Assembly: GCA_902539165.1 (NCBI GenBank)
Contig: CACBHY010000002.1
Coordinates: forward strand, 165,342-229,341
DNA length: 64,000 nucleotides
Source: an uncultured Pelagibacteraceae bacterium
Lineage (GTDB): Bacteria > Pseudomonadota > Alphaproteobacteria > Pelagibacterales > Pelagibacteraceae
Direction: 5' to 3'
Under the pieces are notes generated by a model that was not told the DNA's origin, did no database searches, and saw nothing but the letters and a program-made list of their open reading frames with translations. Below are positions 1 to 10,331 of the stretch, in pieces; position 1 is the first letter of the stretch; every line of letters starts with the position of its first letter. The translations under genes and the position numbers were made by a program.

Positions 1-498
1 AAGATAAGCTCTATAGCTTCCTAAAATATGTGGGACCATTGCTTCTGCTGCAGCAAAGCTATAGGTAAATTTTGATCTAGTATAACCACCGATACAGTTT
101 AAAAATCTGTGAAGTTGACTTTGAGCATGATGAAATCTTCCAGCACTAGCCCATCCATATGACCCCCCATATATGGAAGAGTTACCAAATTTTTCTCTAA
201 CTCGATTTAGTTCGTCAGCTACTAGCTGTTCAGCTTTTTCCCAGCTTACCTCAATAAATGATTCACTACCACGCAATTTATTATTTGTACCAGGTCCACC
301 TTCCAACCAGCTCTTTCTAACCATTGGTGCATCTATTCGTGTAGGACCATCAAGTACGTCTAAAATTCCTTGAGCAATGGGAGAGGGATCTTTGTCATGT
401 TCCCAACCTAAAAGTTCTTCAACTTTTCCATCTTTTACTTTAGCTCTGTATGTACCCCAGTGATTACTAGTTAGAGGAAGACCTTTGTCTTTGGTCAT
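1..498 (-). CDS. Molybdopterin-dependent oxidoreductase, biotin sulfoxide/TMAO/DMSO reductase-like (N-terminal part; runs off the window)
   Basis: Reverse-strand translation MTKDKGLPLTSNHWGTYRAKVKDGKVEELLGWEHDKDPSPIAQGILDVLDGPTRIDAPMVRKSWLEGG...SIYGGSYGWASAGRFHHAQSQLHRFLN, typical of the BisC/TorA N-terminus; no stop before the window edge. Confidence 0.85.
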   Translation of the reverse strand, partial: MTKDKGLPLTSNHWGTYRAKVKDGKVEELLGWEHDKDPSPIAQGILDVLDGPTRIDAPMVRKSWLEGGPGTNNKLRGSESFIEVSWEKAEQLVADELNRVREKFGNSSIYGGSYGWASAGRFHHAQSQLHRFLNCIGGYTRSKFTYSFAAAEAMVPHILGSYRAYL

Positions 499-2624
499 GC
501 TAGCTTTTTTTCTAAACCTAAAGCTATTCTTTGTTTTTTTGTCCAAGCAAGACTTATTCTATCTATAATAATAGCCATAAGAACAATTCCAATACCAGCT
601 GCTAATCCTCTTCCAGTATCAGATCTTGCTAATCCATTAAATACCTCAAGACCCAATCCTTTACCGCCAATTAAAGGGGTAACAATTTGCATAGCAAATG
701 CCATTATTACAGTCTGATTGAAGCCAATCACCAAACTTGGAACAGCTAATGGAAATTTAACTTTATTTAATGTTTGAAGTAAAGTTCCACCAAATGATCT
801 TGAAACCTCAGAAAAACTTCCAGATACTTGAGTAAGACCTAAAGAGGTTAATCTTATAATTGGAGGTATTGCATAAATCACTGTTGCTAATACAGCAGAA
901 ACGATACCGCCTCCAAAAAACATCAATACAGGAATTAAATAGCAAAAATAAGGAAGAGTTTGCATAGCATCTAATATTACATTTTGGATATTTCTAAATC
1001 TTTCATTGTATGATGCTATAATTCCCAAAGGTACTCCAAGCGCGAAACATAAAGCTACTGAAACTAAAACAGAAGATAAAGTAACCATTGATTGGGTCCA
1101 AATTCCACAAGCAGCAATAAAAAACAACAATAGCACGGTAATAATTGCAAATCTTAATCCTACAGTAAAGTATCCAATCGCAGTGAATATACCCATAGTA
1201 TACCACCATGGAATATGAGTTAAAAAAGTATCAAGCGGTCTTAAAAGATTAAGGTAAACAAATGCCCTTAATCCTTTTGTAAATCCTATAAATGAAGGAT
1301 TAACTGTTAAGGATTTAACTGTTTCTGCTATTGGTTGTCTTATAGAAAGTTTCCATTCTGATGGAAATGATCCAATGTTTACAACAAAAGCGTCAATCAA
1401 AACAATAATAAAAAAAACTATAAATGATGGAATTAAATAATATCTTCTACTTATCAACTCTCCAATTTCATCAGCAAAGTCTTTATTAAAAATGGCAGTT
1501 AAATATTTAAATACATTAGATATTAGGAAGGTTACTTTTTCACAAATATATTTAATTATTAAATGAATTAAAGTTAATGGTTTTTCCAAAACTCTAGCTA
1601 TTTGATATTTTTCCCAAGCTTGAGGAAGTAAATAAAACTTTTGAACATCTGACGGAAGAGTTTCCTTTTGTTTACTAAATGACATGCTAAACCTATCAAA
1701 TAGAATAGCCATAAAAAGAATACACAATCCACCTTCCATCGCCCAACCTACATCAAGATTTCGAATTGCTAACCATACTTGACCACCTATGCCCTCCGCA
1801 CCAATAAAACACGCTAATACTACTAGTGCTAAAGCCATCATAATTACCTGATTAATACCCATCATGATACTTGGTAATGAAAGTGGAATTTTAATTTTGT
1901 ACAGAAGCTGAAGTTTGCTTGAACCAAATGAAGTCGCGGATTCAATTGTTTCTTTTGAAACTTGTCTTATTCCTGAATTAGTCAACCTTATTACTGGTGG
2001 CATTGCATAAATCATTGTTGCCAATATCGCAGGAGCCCCTCCAATTCCAAAAAAGAATAAAGCTGGAAAAAGATAGACAAACGCGGGCATGACTTGCATT
2101 GTGTCTAAAACTGGTTTCATGAAATTATCAAACCGGTTGCTTTGAGAACATAAAATTCCGAGAATAACTCCAAAAAATACACACAAAAAAACTGATAATC
2201 CCATCAAAGCTAAGGTTTGCATCGACTCGTCCCACATCCCTACAGCACCCCAAAAATAAACTACAAACATTGAGTACAAGCCTAACCTTAAACCCCCGGC
2301 AATTAAGCACGGTAAAAAAAGAATTGCAGCAATCAATAACCAAGGAGAGTCAATTAGAAAATCTTCTAAAACATAATATCCCTCTTTAATATAGCTAGCG
2401 ATTATTTTAGTGATCCATCTATAATTCTTTTTTAAATAGTCTTCACCATCATTAACCCATGCAGTAAAAGTAAATTCATCTGTTATCTGCTTTGGGAATT
2501 TAGATGGACCATCGTTTTGAAAAGAAAGCCATAAGGCGCCAAGAAATACAGCTAGTACAAGAATATATTTAATCAAACTTTTTGAAGAATATGATTTTTC
2601 TAAAACGTGACCTTCAGCAGACAT
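495..2624 (-). CDS. proW: Glycine betaine/proline-type ABC transporter permease, two fused permease domains
   Basis: 709 aa with two copies of the permease motif (IYAMPPVIRLTNSGIRQV / IYAIPPIIRLTSLGLTQV); divergent from a ProV-like ATPase. Confidence 0.88.
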   Translation of the reverse strand: MSAEGHVLEKSYSSKSLIKYILVLAVFLGALWLSFQNDGPSKFPKQITDEFTFTAWVNDGEDYLKKNYRWITKIIASYIKEGYYVLEDFLIDSPWLLIAAILFLPCLIAGGLRLGLYSMFVVYFWGAVGMWDESMQTLALMGLSVFLCVFFGVILGILCSQSNRFDNFMKPVLDTMQVMPAFVYLFPALFFFGIGGAPAILATMIYAMPPVIRLTNSGIRQVSKETIESATSFGSSKLQLLYKIKIPLSLPSIMMGINQVIMMALALVVLACFIGAEGIGGQVWLAIRNLDVGWAMEGGLCILFMAILFDRFSMSFSKQKETLPSDVQKFYLLPQAWEKYQIARVLEKPLTLIHLIIKYICEKVTFLISNVFKYLTAIFNKDFADEIGELISRRYYLIPSFIVFFIIVLIDAFVVNIGSFPSEWKLSIRQPIAETVKSLTVNPSFIGFTKGLRAFVYLNLLRPLDTFLTHIPWWYTMGIFTAIGYFTVGLRFAIITVLLLFFIAACGIWTQSMVTLSSVLVSVALCFALGVPLGIIASYNERFRNIQNVILDAMQTLPYFCYLIPVLMFFGGGIVSAVLATVIYAIPPIIRLTSLGLTQVSGSFSEVSRSFGGTLLQTLNKVKFPLAVPSLVIGFNQTVIMAFAMQIVTPLIGGKGLGLEVFNGLARSDTGRGLAAGIGIVLMAIIIDRISLAWTKKQRIALGLEKKLA

Positions 2625-2647
2625 AAAATTTACTAATCAAAATAAAC

Positions 2648-2670
2648 TATTTTACTTTTAAAGTAAAATA
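2648..2670. promoter_or_regulatory. Perfect 23-bp palindrome TATTTTACTTT-T-AAAGTAAAATA in the divergent proW/proV intergenic region
   Basis: Read directly: 11-bp arms with a 1-nt centre. Confidence 0.6.
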
Positions 2671-2703
2671 TTGTCTTATATTAGCTAAGATTTTTGAATT
2701 ATT

Positions 2704-3750
2704 ATGGATGATAATAATAAAATAGTTTGCTCAAATATCTGGAAACTGTTTGGACCAGATGAAAAAAGAATAAAAGAAAATTTAGATTCAAATCTCTCAA
2801 TTAAAGAAGTTCAAGAAAAAACTGGACATGTTGTTGCTGTTAAAAATGTTAGTTTTTCTATCCAAAAAGGTGAAACTTTCGTTGTCATGGGCTTGTCAGG
2901 AAGTGGAAAATCAACATTGGTAAGATGTATATCAAGACTAATTGAACCTACTTCAGGTACAGTCAAAATGGACGATATTGATGTTACTAAAATGAGTGGT
3001 GGAGAATTATTAGATTTAAGAAGAAATAAAATGAGTATGGTTTTCCAACATTTTGGATTATTCCCTCATAGGACAGTTGTTGAAAATATTGCCTATGGTT
3101 TAGAAATTAGAGGTAATAAAAAACAAGAGCGAACAGATAAAGCTATGGAAGTTTTAAAAATGGTTGGTCTTGATGGATGGCAAAATAATTACCCGAGAGA
3201 ATTATCTGGAGGTATGCAGCAAAGAGTTGGATTAGCAAGAGCATTAGCAGTAGATCCTGAAATATTAATTTTCGATGAACCATTTTCCGCCTTAGATCCT
3301 TTGATAAGAAGAGAAATGCAAGATGAATTATTAAAACTTCAAGAGAAGCTTCAAAAGACAATGGTCTTCATTACGCATGATTTTTTAGAGGCTATTAAGA
3401 TGGGTGATCATATCGCAATCATGAAAGATGGTGAAGTTTCACAAGTTGGAACACCCGAAGAAATAGTTGCAAATCCAAAAGACCAATATGTAAAAGATTT
3501 TTGCGAAGATGTTCCAAAGTATAAAGTTCTAAGTGCAGGAAAAGTTATGAGAAAAGAATGCTGTGACGAGACTAAAAAATTATATGAGGATAAATCATAT
3601 TGTATACCTGATAATTCAAAGATTGAGACATTGATTGATAAGCTAGTTGACTCTGACAAATCATTTCCAGTGGTGTGTTGTAATTCAGGAGATTTGTTAG
3701 GCGAGATTGATAGGGCAATAGTTATGAAATCAATGAAATCAGCTAGTTAA
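2704..3750 (+). CDS. proV: Glycine betaine/proline-type ABC transporter ATP-binding protein
   Basis: Walker A GLSGSGKST, signature LSGGMQQRVGLARAL, Walker B ILIFDEPFSALDP, partial CBS-like C-terminus. Confidence 0.9.
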   Translation: MDDNNKIVCSNIWKLFGPDEKRIKENLDSNLSIKEVQEKTGHVVAVKNVSFSIQKGETFVVMGLSGSGKSTLVRCISRLIEPTSGTVKMDDIDVTKMSGGELLDLRRNKMSMVFQHFGLFPHRTVVENIAYGLEIRGNKKQERTDKAMEVLKMVGLDGWQNNYPRELSGGMQQRVGLARALAVDPEILIFDEPFSALDPLIRREMQDELLKLQEKLQKTMVFITHDFLEAIKMGDHIAIMKDGEVSQVGTPEEIVANPKDQYVKDFCEDVPKYKVLSAGKVMRKECCDETKKLYEDKSYCIPDNSKIETLIDKLVDSDKSFPVVCCNSGDLLGEIDRAIVMKSMKSAS

Positions 3751-4675
3751 ACTGACTTTTAACTTTAATACTTTTTTGTTTAACTTTATCTCTCCAAATA
3801 ATTATCATACCAGCTAAAACAATTGCTAAGACACCTGGAAAAAGTTGCCCCCATGGTGCTTCTTTAAAAAAAATCCATCCAAGAACAAAAGACGAAGGTA
3901 TACCCAAATATTCAAATGAAGCCATTTTACTTGCTGAGATTAACCTGTAAGAATAAATAAACAAAATTGCAGCAGTTCCACCTAAGATACCAGTTAAAGT
4001 CATTAAAAAGAAATCTTCAATACTTTTAATTTCAACATGCCCACTTGTAATGAAATATAAAATTACACCCCCAATAACATTAAAAATTAGAGTGAAAAGT
4101 TGTATCTTTGCAGTTGAGTGACCATCAGGAATAAATTTAAGAATTATAACGGTCATAGCCCAAGCGATAGCTGTTAAAATAGGAAAGATTGAATAGAAAT
4201 TGAATATCTCACTGGTAGGTTTCATAATTAGTACAACACCTAAAAAACCTATAAAAATCGCTGACCATCTGTAAATTCCAATCTTGTCTTTTAAAAAAAA
4301 TATTGAAAATATAACTATAAAAAAAGGGGAAGAAAAAGTTAGAGTCATTGCAGTTGCAAATTCAAGATTTATTACCGAAATAAAGATAAATATATTCATA
4401 GCTAAAAATCCCAAACCTCTAAAAAAGCTTAGTGTCATGAAGGTTTTATTTAAATTTTTAAAAATTGTGAAATGCTCTTTTGTATACAAAATCAGCAAAA
4501 TTAAAGGTATAACTCCAGCAATATTTCTAAAGACTGCAAGTTGAATTACTGAATACTCGTTTCCAAGAAATTTAATTACCACCATATATAAATCAACACA
4601 TAGAATTGCCATCAGCATAGTCGTAACTGCAAGGTAAGTTTTTTTAATATCAATTTTTTCTGAGGAAATTTTCAT
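3743..4675 (-). CDS. EamA/DMT-family transporter
   Basis: 310 aa, about 10 TM segments, EamA-like repeats. Confidence 0.8.
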   Translation of the reverse strand: MKISSEKIDIKKTYLAVTTMLMAILCVDLYMVVIKFLGNEYSVIQLAVFRNIAGVIPLILLILYTKEHFTIFKNLNKTFMTLSFFRGLGFLAMNIFIFISVINLEFATAMTLTFSSPFFIVIFSIFFLKDKIGIYRWSAIFIGFLGVVLIMKPTSEIFNFYSIFPILTAIAWAMTVIILKFIPDGHSTAKIQLFTLIFNVIGGVILYFITSGHVEIKSIEDFFLMTLTGILGGTAAILFIYSYRLISASKMASFEYLGIPSSFVLGWIFFKEAPWGQLFPGVLAIVLAGMIIIWRDKVKQKSIKVKSQFN

Positions 4676-4717
4676 GTATAATTTTTTTTTAAAAATTGTA
4701 TAAACCTTACAAATAAA

Positions 4718-5908
4718 ATGAGTAATTTTAAACTAAATGAATCTGATATCTTGTCTAATCAAGATTGGACATTCCCAACTAACATTGCATATGGTCCAGG
4801 TCGTCTTAAAGAAATAGGTAAAATTTGTAATAATTTAGACATCAAGAATCCTTTAATAGTTACTGATAAAGGTAGCCCCAAATTACCATTTGTCAAAAAT
4901 TTACAAAGTTATTTAGCTAACACAAATGTAAAGTCAGATTTATTTTTTGATATATCACCAAACCCTAGAGAGGATGAGGTATCTGTCGGTTGTAAAAAAT
5001 ATCAAGATGGAAAACATGACTCAATAATTGCTATTGGCGGTGGAAGTGCAATGGACGGAGGTAAATTAATTTGCCTTACAGCAAATAATGATGTGCCTTT
5101 AAGAGATTTTGAATTTGAACTTACACCTCCAAAAATTAGTAAAGATAATCCTTTTCCAAAGATTATTACCATTCCTACAACAGCAGGCACAGGAGCTGAA
5201 ACAGAGATAACAGCAATGGTTACCTACTTAAAAGAGGGTATGAAATTTTGTATGTGGCACCCAGATGTTAGACCGTCTTTAGCATTAATTGATCCAGAGT
5301 TAACAATAGGATTGCCATCTAATTTAACTGCATGGACAGGAGCTGATGCTTTAATACATGCTATTGAGGGATATTGTGTGCCTGGATTTAATCCAATGTG
5401 TGATGGGGCAGCACTGGAAGGACTTTCTTTAATTTCAAAATCATTAATTAAAGCAGTTGAGGAGCCTGAGAATATATTAGCTAGAGGTGGTATGCATGTT
5501 GGTTCTTGTTTAGCAGGAATATCATTTTTGAAAGGGTTAGGAAATGTTCATTCTATTTCTCATATGGTAGGAGCGGAATATAATACTCATCATGGATTGA
5601 CTAATGCAATAGTTTTACCAGTTGTCATGAAATATAATTTGCCTGGAATGGAAGAAAAAGTTCAAAGAATGTCAGAAGCAATGCAATATAAAGATCATTC
5701 TGTTAACGCATTTATAAAAAATTTAGAGGAACTTTTAGATAGAATTAAAATTCCAAATAGTTTAGGTGAAATTGATGTTCCAGAAGATTGTGCTGAAAGA
5801 ATTGCTGAAAAGGCAATGAAAGATCAAGCATATGCAACTAATCCTAAAGTAGCTTCATTGGCTGAGATGAAAGAAATGGTTTTGCAAAGTATAAAAAAAG
5901 CTAGATAA
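4718..5908 (+). CDS. Iron-containing alcohol dehydrogenase
   Basis: GGGSAMDGGK motif, TIPTTAGTGAE, conserved His residues (DALIHAIEGY, HSISHMVGAEYNTHHGL). Confidence 0.88.
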   Translation: MSNFKLNESDILSNQDWTFPTNIAYGPGRLKEIGKICNNLDIKNPLIVTDKGSPKLPFVKNLQSYLANTNVKSDLFFDISPNPREDEVSVGCKKYQDGKHDSIIAIGGGSAMDGGKLICLTANNDVPLRDFEFELTPPKISKDNPFPKIITIPTTAGTGAETEITAMVTYLKEGMKFCMWHPDVRPSLALIDPELTIGLPSNLTAWTGADALIHAIEGYCVPGFNPMCDGAALEGLSLISKSLIKAVEEPENILARGGMHVGSCLAGISFLKGLGNVHSISHMVGAEYNTHHGLTNAIVLPVVMKYNLPGMEEKVQRMSEAMQYKDHSVNAFIKNLEELLDRIKIPNSLGEIDVPEDCAERIAEKAMKDQAYATNPKVASLAEMKEMVLQSIKKAR

Positions 5909-5911
5909 GCT

Positions 5912-7333
5912 TTGATGCTTGAAAATCAATCAGTTAATGAAATACAAAAAAATATAAAAAGTCGACAAATCTCAATTAAAGAAGTTGTTGAGTATTATTT
6001 AGATAGAATTGAAAAATTTAACCCTGACTTAAACGCAATTGTTCTTCAAAAAGATCGAGAATTAATCTTAAAAGAAGCAATTGAAAAGGATAATACCAAG
6101 GAAATTGATAAACCTTTAAATGGATTGCCAATAGCAATTAAGGACCTGACAGATGTTGTGGGTTTTAAAACTACATATGGATTCCCAGGCTCAAAAAATA
6201 ACCAACCTAAAAAAAATTCATTATTTGTAAATCGTTTGATTGACAAAGGAATAATTGTTATTGGAAAAACAAACACCGCAGAACTTGGTGTAGGCGGACA
6301 TACAATCAATAGACTATTTGGACCAACTTCAAATGTATATGACTTATCAAAATCTGCAGCTGGATCAAGTGGAGGTGCAAGTTCAGCTGTTGCTGCTGGA
6401 TTGTTACCATTTGCTGATGGTACAGATCAAATGGGATCATGTCGTGGACCTGCAGCATATGCAAATATTTATGGTTTTAGACCCACACCAGGTTTAATCC
6501 CGTCAGATCGCTCAGGACAAAATTTAAATTTACCTATACTTACTACGCCAGGATGCTTTGCGAGAAATCCAAGAGATATGTCGATTTTATTAGATGAAAT
6601 TGTAGGCAGTGCTTCAGTTGACAAATTTTCATTTGATTTAAATGGCTCTTTTAAAGATCAAAATATAAGTGAAAAAGAATTTTCATCTTTTAAAATTGGA
6701 TGGCTTTCTAATATGAATGGGGATTATATTGTAGAAAAAGATATATTGGAAATTTGTGAGACTAAATTAAAAGATTTAGAAAAAATCAATCTTAGAGTAG
6801 AAAATCTTAAACCAAAAATAAATACTGATATTTTGTGGAAGAGTTGGACAACATTAAGGGCTAAAAGTATTTATGAAGATACTTTGGCTATGAATATTTC
6901 CGATATTAGTTCAATGACATATCAAGCTATTTGGGAATATAACAAAGGTAAAGAAATTAAAGCTGAAGATTTAAAAATAGCCTTAGATCAAAAACAAGAA
7001 TGTTTAAATCAAATAAATTTAATTTTTGAAAATTTTGATTTTTTAGTATTACCATCTGCTCAAATTTTTCCATTTGATAAAAACGTACAATTTCCAAAAA
7101 ATATTAGTGATAAAGAATTAGACACATATCATCGGTGGTTAGAAGTTTTTGTATTATCGAGTCTTTTAGAATTACCTACCATGACAATTCCAGTTGGTTT
7201 TAATCAAAACGGTATGCCAATAGGCATGCAAATCATTGGAAAAAATAAAGATGATTTGAAATTATTCTCTTTTGTAAGTAGATATGAAGATATTTTTAAT
7301 TTCAGTAAAATAAAACCTAAATTTGTTAATTAA
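5912..7333 (+). CDS. Amidase (amidase signature family)
   Basis: GLPIAIKDL, SAAGSSGGASSAVAAGLLPFADGTDQMGS Ser-rich signature; start may be the second Met. Confidence 0.88.
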   Translation: MMLENQSVNEIQKNIKSRQISIKEVVEYYLDRIEKFNPDLNAIVLQKDRELILKEAIEKDNTKEIDKPLNGLPIAIKDLTDVVGFKTTYGFPGSKNNQPKKNSLFVNRLIDKGIIVIGKTNTAELGVGGHTINRLFGPTSNVYDLSKSAAGSSGGASSAVAAGLLPFADGTDQMGSCRGPAAYANIYGFRPTPGLIPSDRSGQNLNLPILTTPGCFARNPRDMSILLDEIVGSASVDKFSFDLNGSFKDQNISEKEFSSFKIGWLSNMNGDYIVEKDILEICETKLKDLEKINLRVENLKPKINTDILWKSWTTLRAKSIYEDTLAMNISDISSMTYQAIWEYNKGKEIKAEDLKIALDQKQECLNQINLIFENFDFLVLPSAQIFPFDKNVQFPKNISDKELDTYHRWLEVFVLSSLLELPTMTIPVGFNQNGMPIGMQIIGKNKDDLKLFSFVSRYEDIFNFSKIKPKFVN

Positions 7334-7334
7334 T

Positions 7335-8231
7335 ATGACTCATCCTCACCATTACAAGATATCAATAGCATTAGCCATATCAGCTGGGGCTTGGGGAATA
7401 TATTGGTTGCCACAAAGAATTCTTGAAGACGGTGGCTTAACTGGTGGTTGGGGCACAATATCTCAAATGATAATTGGAACATTAATATTATTACCCATTG
7501 CACTCTGGAGATTAGGTAAAAGAAGAGGTACAGGCCTCGAGCTTCCTGCTATGGGAATTTTAATTGGTGGAGGTTTTATATGTTATGCATTAAGCTTTCT
7601 TCTAACCGATGTAGTTAGAGCCTTAATAATGTTTTACATGACACCTGTTTGGACAACTATTTTTGAAATTATTTTTTTAAAGAAAAAACATGGTTGGCAA
7701 AGAATTGTCAGCTTAGGTTTAGCACTCGGTGGATTATGGGTGGTTTTTGGTCAAGGTGGCAACATTCCGTTACCAGAAAATGCAGGAGACTGGTTAGCTC
7801 TTTTAGGTGGAGTTATGTTTGCAGGAGGAATGATTAGATTGGAGGTAATCAAAACTGACGGAGTTTTCCCTATAATTTTCGGTTTTTTCTTTTATGGCAC
7901 ACTATTTAACATAGGAGCTGGTTTTTTACTTGTTGATTATCTTGGACCAATGCCATCTACCGAAGCATTTATTTCAATGACAACATTTTTAGTTTTAATT
8001 TCAGTATTCTATTTTATCCCAACAGGTATTGTAATCTTATGGGCCCCAACTCAAATAGGAGCGGGGATATGTTCAATTCTATTTTTATCAGAAATAATAG
8101 TTGGAGCAATTAGCTCCAGTATTCTTACAGACGAACCATTTGGTTGGCGCCAGATTGTTGGATGTTCTTTAATTGTTATTGGCGGAATTGTAGCTGTAGT
8201 TTTATCTCCAAAAGAAGATGTAAGTAAATAA
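7335..8231 (+). CDS. DMT-family transporter
   Basis: About 10 TM; ATG at 7335 chosen over the upstream TTG in the ORF track. Confidence 0.8.
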   Translation: MTHPHHYKISIALAISAGAWGIYWLPQRILEDGGLTGGWGTISQMIIGTLILLPIALWRLGKRRGTGLELPAMGILIGGGFICYALSFLLTDVVRALIMFYMTPVWTTIFEIIFLKKKHGWQRIVSLGLALGGLWVVFGQGGNIPLPENAGDWLALLGGVMFAGGMIRLEVIKTDGVFPIIFGFFFYGTLFNIGAGFLLVDYLGPMPSTEAFISMTTFLVLISVFYFIPTGIVILWAPTQIGAGICSILFLSEIIVGAISSSILTDEPFGWRQIVGCSLIVIGGIVAVVLSPKEDVSK

Positions 8232-8284
8232 TAATGATTTAAATAAAATTTATAACATTTAAAATTATAGGATATAGTATTTAG

Positions 8285-9145
8285 ATGAATTCAACTAAAA
8301 TAAATGTAAGACGTAGTTTTATTTTTACGCCAGGTCTTAAGCCAGAAATGTTCCCAAAGGCTATTGCATCAGGTGCAGATATGGTTTGTATCGAACTTGA
8401 GGATGGAATAGCAATCAAAGATAAAGATGAAGCAAGAAGAAATACAATTAAAGCACTTGAAACTCTTGAAGTAAAAAGTGGTGTTGAGCTAGTAGTTAGA
8501 GTTAATTGTCAACGAACTAAGTTTGGTCTTTTGGATCTGGAGGCTTTTGTTTCGAGTAAAAAAAAAGTTAAAGCAATAATGTTACCCAAAGTCAAAACTC
8601 CTGATGAAATTACTTTTATTGATGATCTGCTGACAGATTGTAATTTAGACACTGATCTTCATGTAATAATGGAGACCAACGAAGCATTGGAGAGCATTTA
8701 TGAAATTGCTCATGCAAGTAAAAGAATAGTTGCACTTTATTTTGGAGGAGTTGATATGGCTGCAGAGCTTAGAGTCCCAAATGAGTATAAAAATTTGATT
8801 TACGCAAGATCTAAATTAGTACATGCAGGAGCCAGTGTTGGTGTGGATGTTATAGATGTACCTTATTTAGACTTGGAAGATATGGACGGGATGAAAAAGG
8901 AAGCAGAGCTTGTTAGAGATTTAGGATTTACAGGAAAAGGTTCTATTCATCCAAAACAAATAAACATGTTAAACGAAATTTTTACACCTTCTAAAGAAGA
9001 AATTATCAAAGCTAAAAAAATTGTAGATCAATTTAATAAATCGGATACAGGTTTAGTAGTAATTGATGGCAAACTTATTGAAAAACCTGTTTTACGTGAA
9101 ATGCAGAGAAAAATATTAATAGCAGATAAAATAAACCAAAGTTAA
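8285..9145 (+). CDS. HpcH/HpaI aldolase/citrate lyase family (CitE-like CoA-ester lyase)
   Basis: RRSFIFTPGLKPEMFPKAIASGADMVCIELEDG ... GFTGKGSIHPKQI. Confidence 0.88.
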   Translation: MNSTKINVRRSFIFTPGLKPEMFPKAIASGADMVCIELEDGIAIKDKDEARRNTIKALETLEVKSGVELVVRVNCQRTKFGLLDLEAFVSSKKKVKAIMLPKVKTPDEITFIDDLLTDCNLDTDLHVIMETNEALESIYEIAHASKRIVALYFGGVDMAAELRVPNEYKNLIYARSKLVHAGASVGVDVIDVPYLDLEDMDGMKKEAELVRDLGFTGKGSIHPKQINMLNEIFTPSKEEIIKAKKIVDQFNKSDTGLVVIDGKLIEKPVLREMQRKILIADKINQS

Positions 9146-9148
9146 TTT

Positions 9149-10312
9149 CTATAGATTTTTGTTAACAATTTCGTCTAACATATTGATCATATCTCTTTTA
9201 TAATTTTCGTCAGTACCAGAGTCTGTTTCAATAACTGAAAAGTACGAGGCTACAATTCCATTTTTTAAGTTTATTGCCAAAAATTGACCACCAAGACCAG
9301 AATGACCAATCCAATCACCACATCTCATAGAAGAATTAGAATAGTATAGGTATTTATTGGAAGATAATTCCATGTATTTAGTGCCTTTATTTTTAAGGGT
9401 TTCATTTAAAAATTTTTCCGAACCAACTTTTCTATTTTCTACACCATATCCTTTTCTAGAAAATAAAAGTCCATACCTTAAAAAATCTCTTGAAATCAGA
9501 CATCCTCCCCCCGAAATCCATGGCATACTATCTCTATCAGTTCCCATATACATAGCATCTTCAAAACCTGCAGCCTCTACCGCTTCTAACAGCCAGTCTT
9601 TTAATTTCTTTCCACTAACTTTCTCAATAACAACTCCTAATACATCAGTATTTGCCGACTTATAGTGAGATAAGTCACTTTTATTTTGTAAATCCTCTCC
9701 CTCTATAGACTTAATAGAATTTAAAAATTCTTCTTGGTTAATTTTATAGTTTAAGTCTTCAGGAAGCCTCCAACCACAGACAGGTTCGTGTAAAAAGGAA
9801 GATGTATAGGGATCTGTATAATCTTCACTATAAGAGTTTTTTATATTCATATCTAGTACATCTTGAATTTTTGCTGATGCGTAACCCGAATTTATATCTG
9901 GTAAGTACTCAGAAACAGTTTTGTTTAAATCAATAATATTTTTTTCAACAAGCTCACCTATGAATAAATTTACAAACATCTTTGTGATAGACATAATAGT
10001 TTGAGGAGTATGTTCATTGAAATCGTCTGCATATTTTTCAAAAAGAATATTTTGATCTTTTCCAACCAATAATGAGCAGAAATATTTATGATTTATCATT
10101 TTTTGAACAGATGATATTTTTTCAATGTTAGTATTGTATTTTTTATGTAAAGTTAAAACTTGGTCAGATCTAAATAACAAACCATACCTGTTTATTTTAT
10201 GTAAATTTCTATATCCCTCTCTTCTTGTTTCAGGTAAATACCATTTTGGTTTATTATCTCTTATAATTTTAAGAGAAGGATTTGGTTCACTAATAATTTT
10301 TTTTTTATCCAT
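9149..10312 (-). CDS. Serine hydrolase, beta-lactamase-like family
   Basis: SxxK-type motif (MSITKMF), YKSANTDVLG, IGHSGLGGQ. Confidence 0.78.
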   Translation of the reverse strand: MDKKKIISEPNPSLKIIRDNKPKWYLPETRREGYRNLHKINRYGLLFRSDQVLTLHKKYNTNIEKISSVQKMINHKYFCSLLVGKDQNILFEKYADDFNEHTPQTIMSITKMFVNLFIGELVEKNIIDLNKTVSEYLPDINSGYASAKIQDVLDMNIKNSYSEDYTDPYTSSFLHEPVCGWRLPEDLNYKINQEEFLNSIKSIEGEDLQNKSDLSHYKSANTDVLGVVIEKVSGKKLKDWLLEAVEAAGFEDAMYMGTDRDSMPWISGGGCLISRDFLRYGLLFSRKGYGVENRKVGSEKFLNETLKNKGTKYMELSSNKYLYYSNSSMRCGDWIGHSGLGGQFLAINLKNGIVASYFSVIETDSGTDENYKRDMINMLDEIVNKNL

Positions 10313-10331
10313 TATATTTAAAGTAAATAAT

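Noticed and set aside
1003-1218. Small ORFs antisense to proW, and similar small ORFs opposite other long CDSs throughout the track
   Set aside because: They overlap strongly supported genes on the other strand, have no recognisable domain and no spacing consistent with real genes
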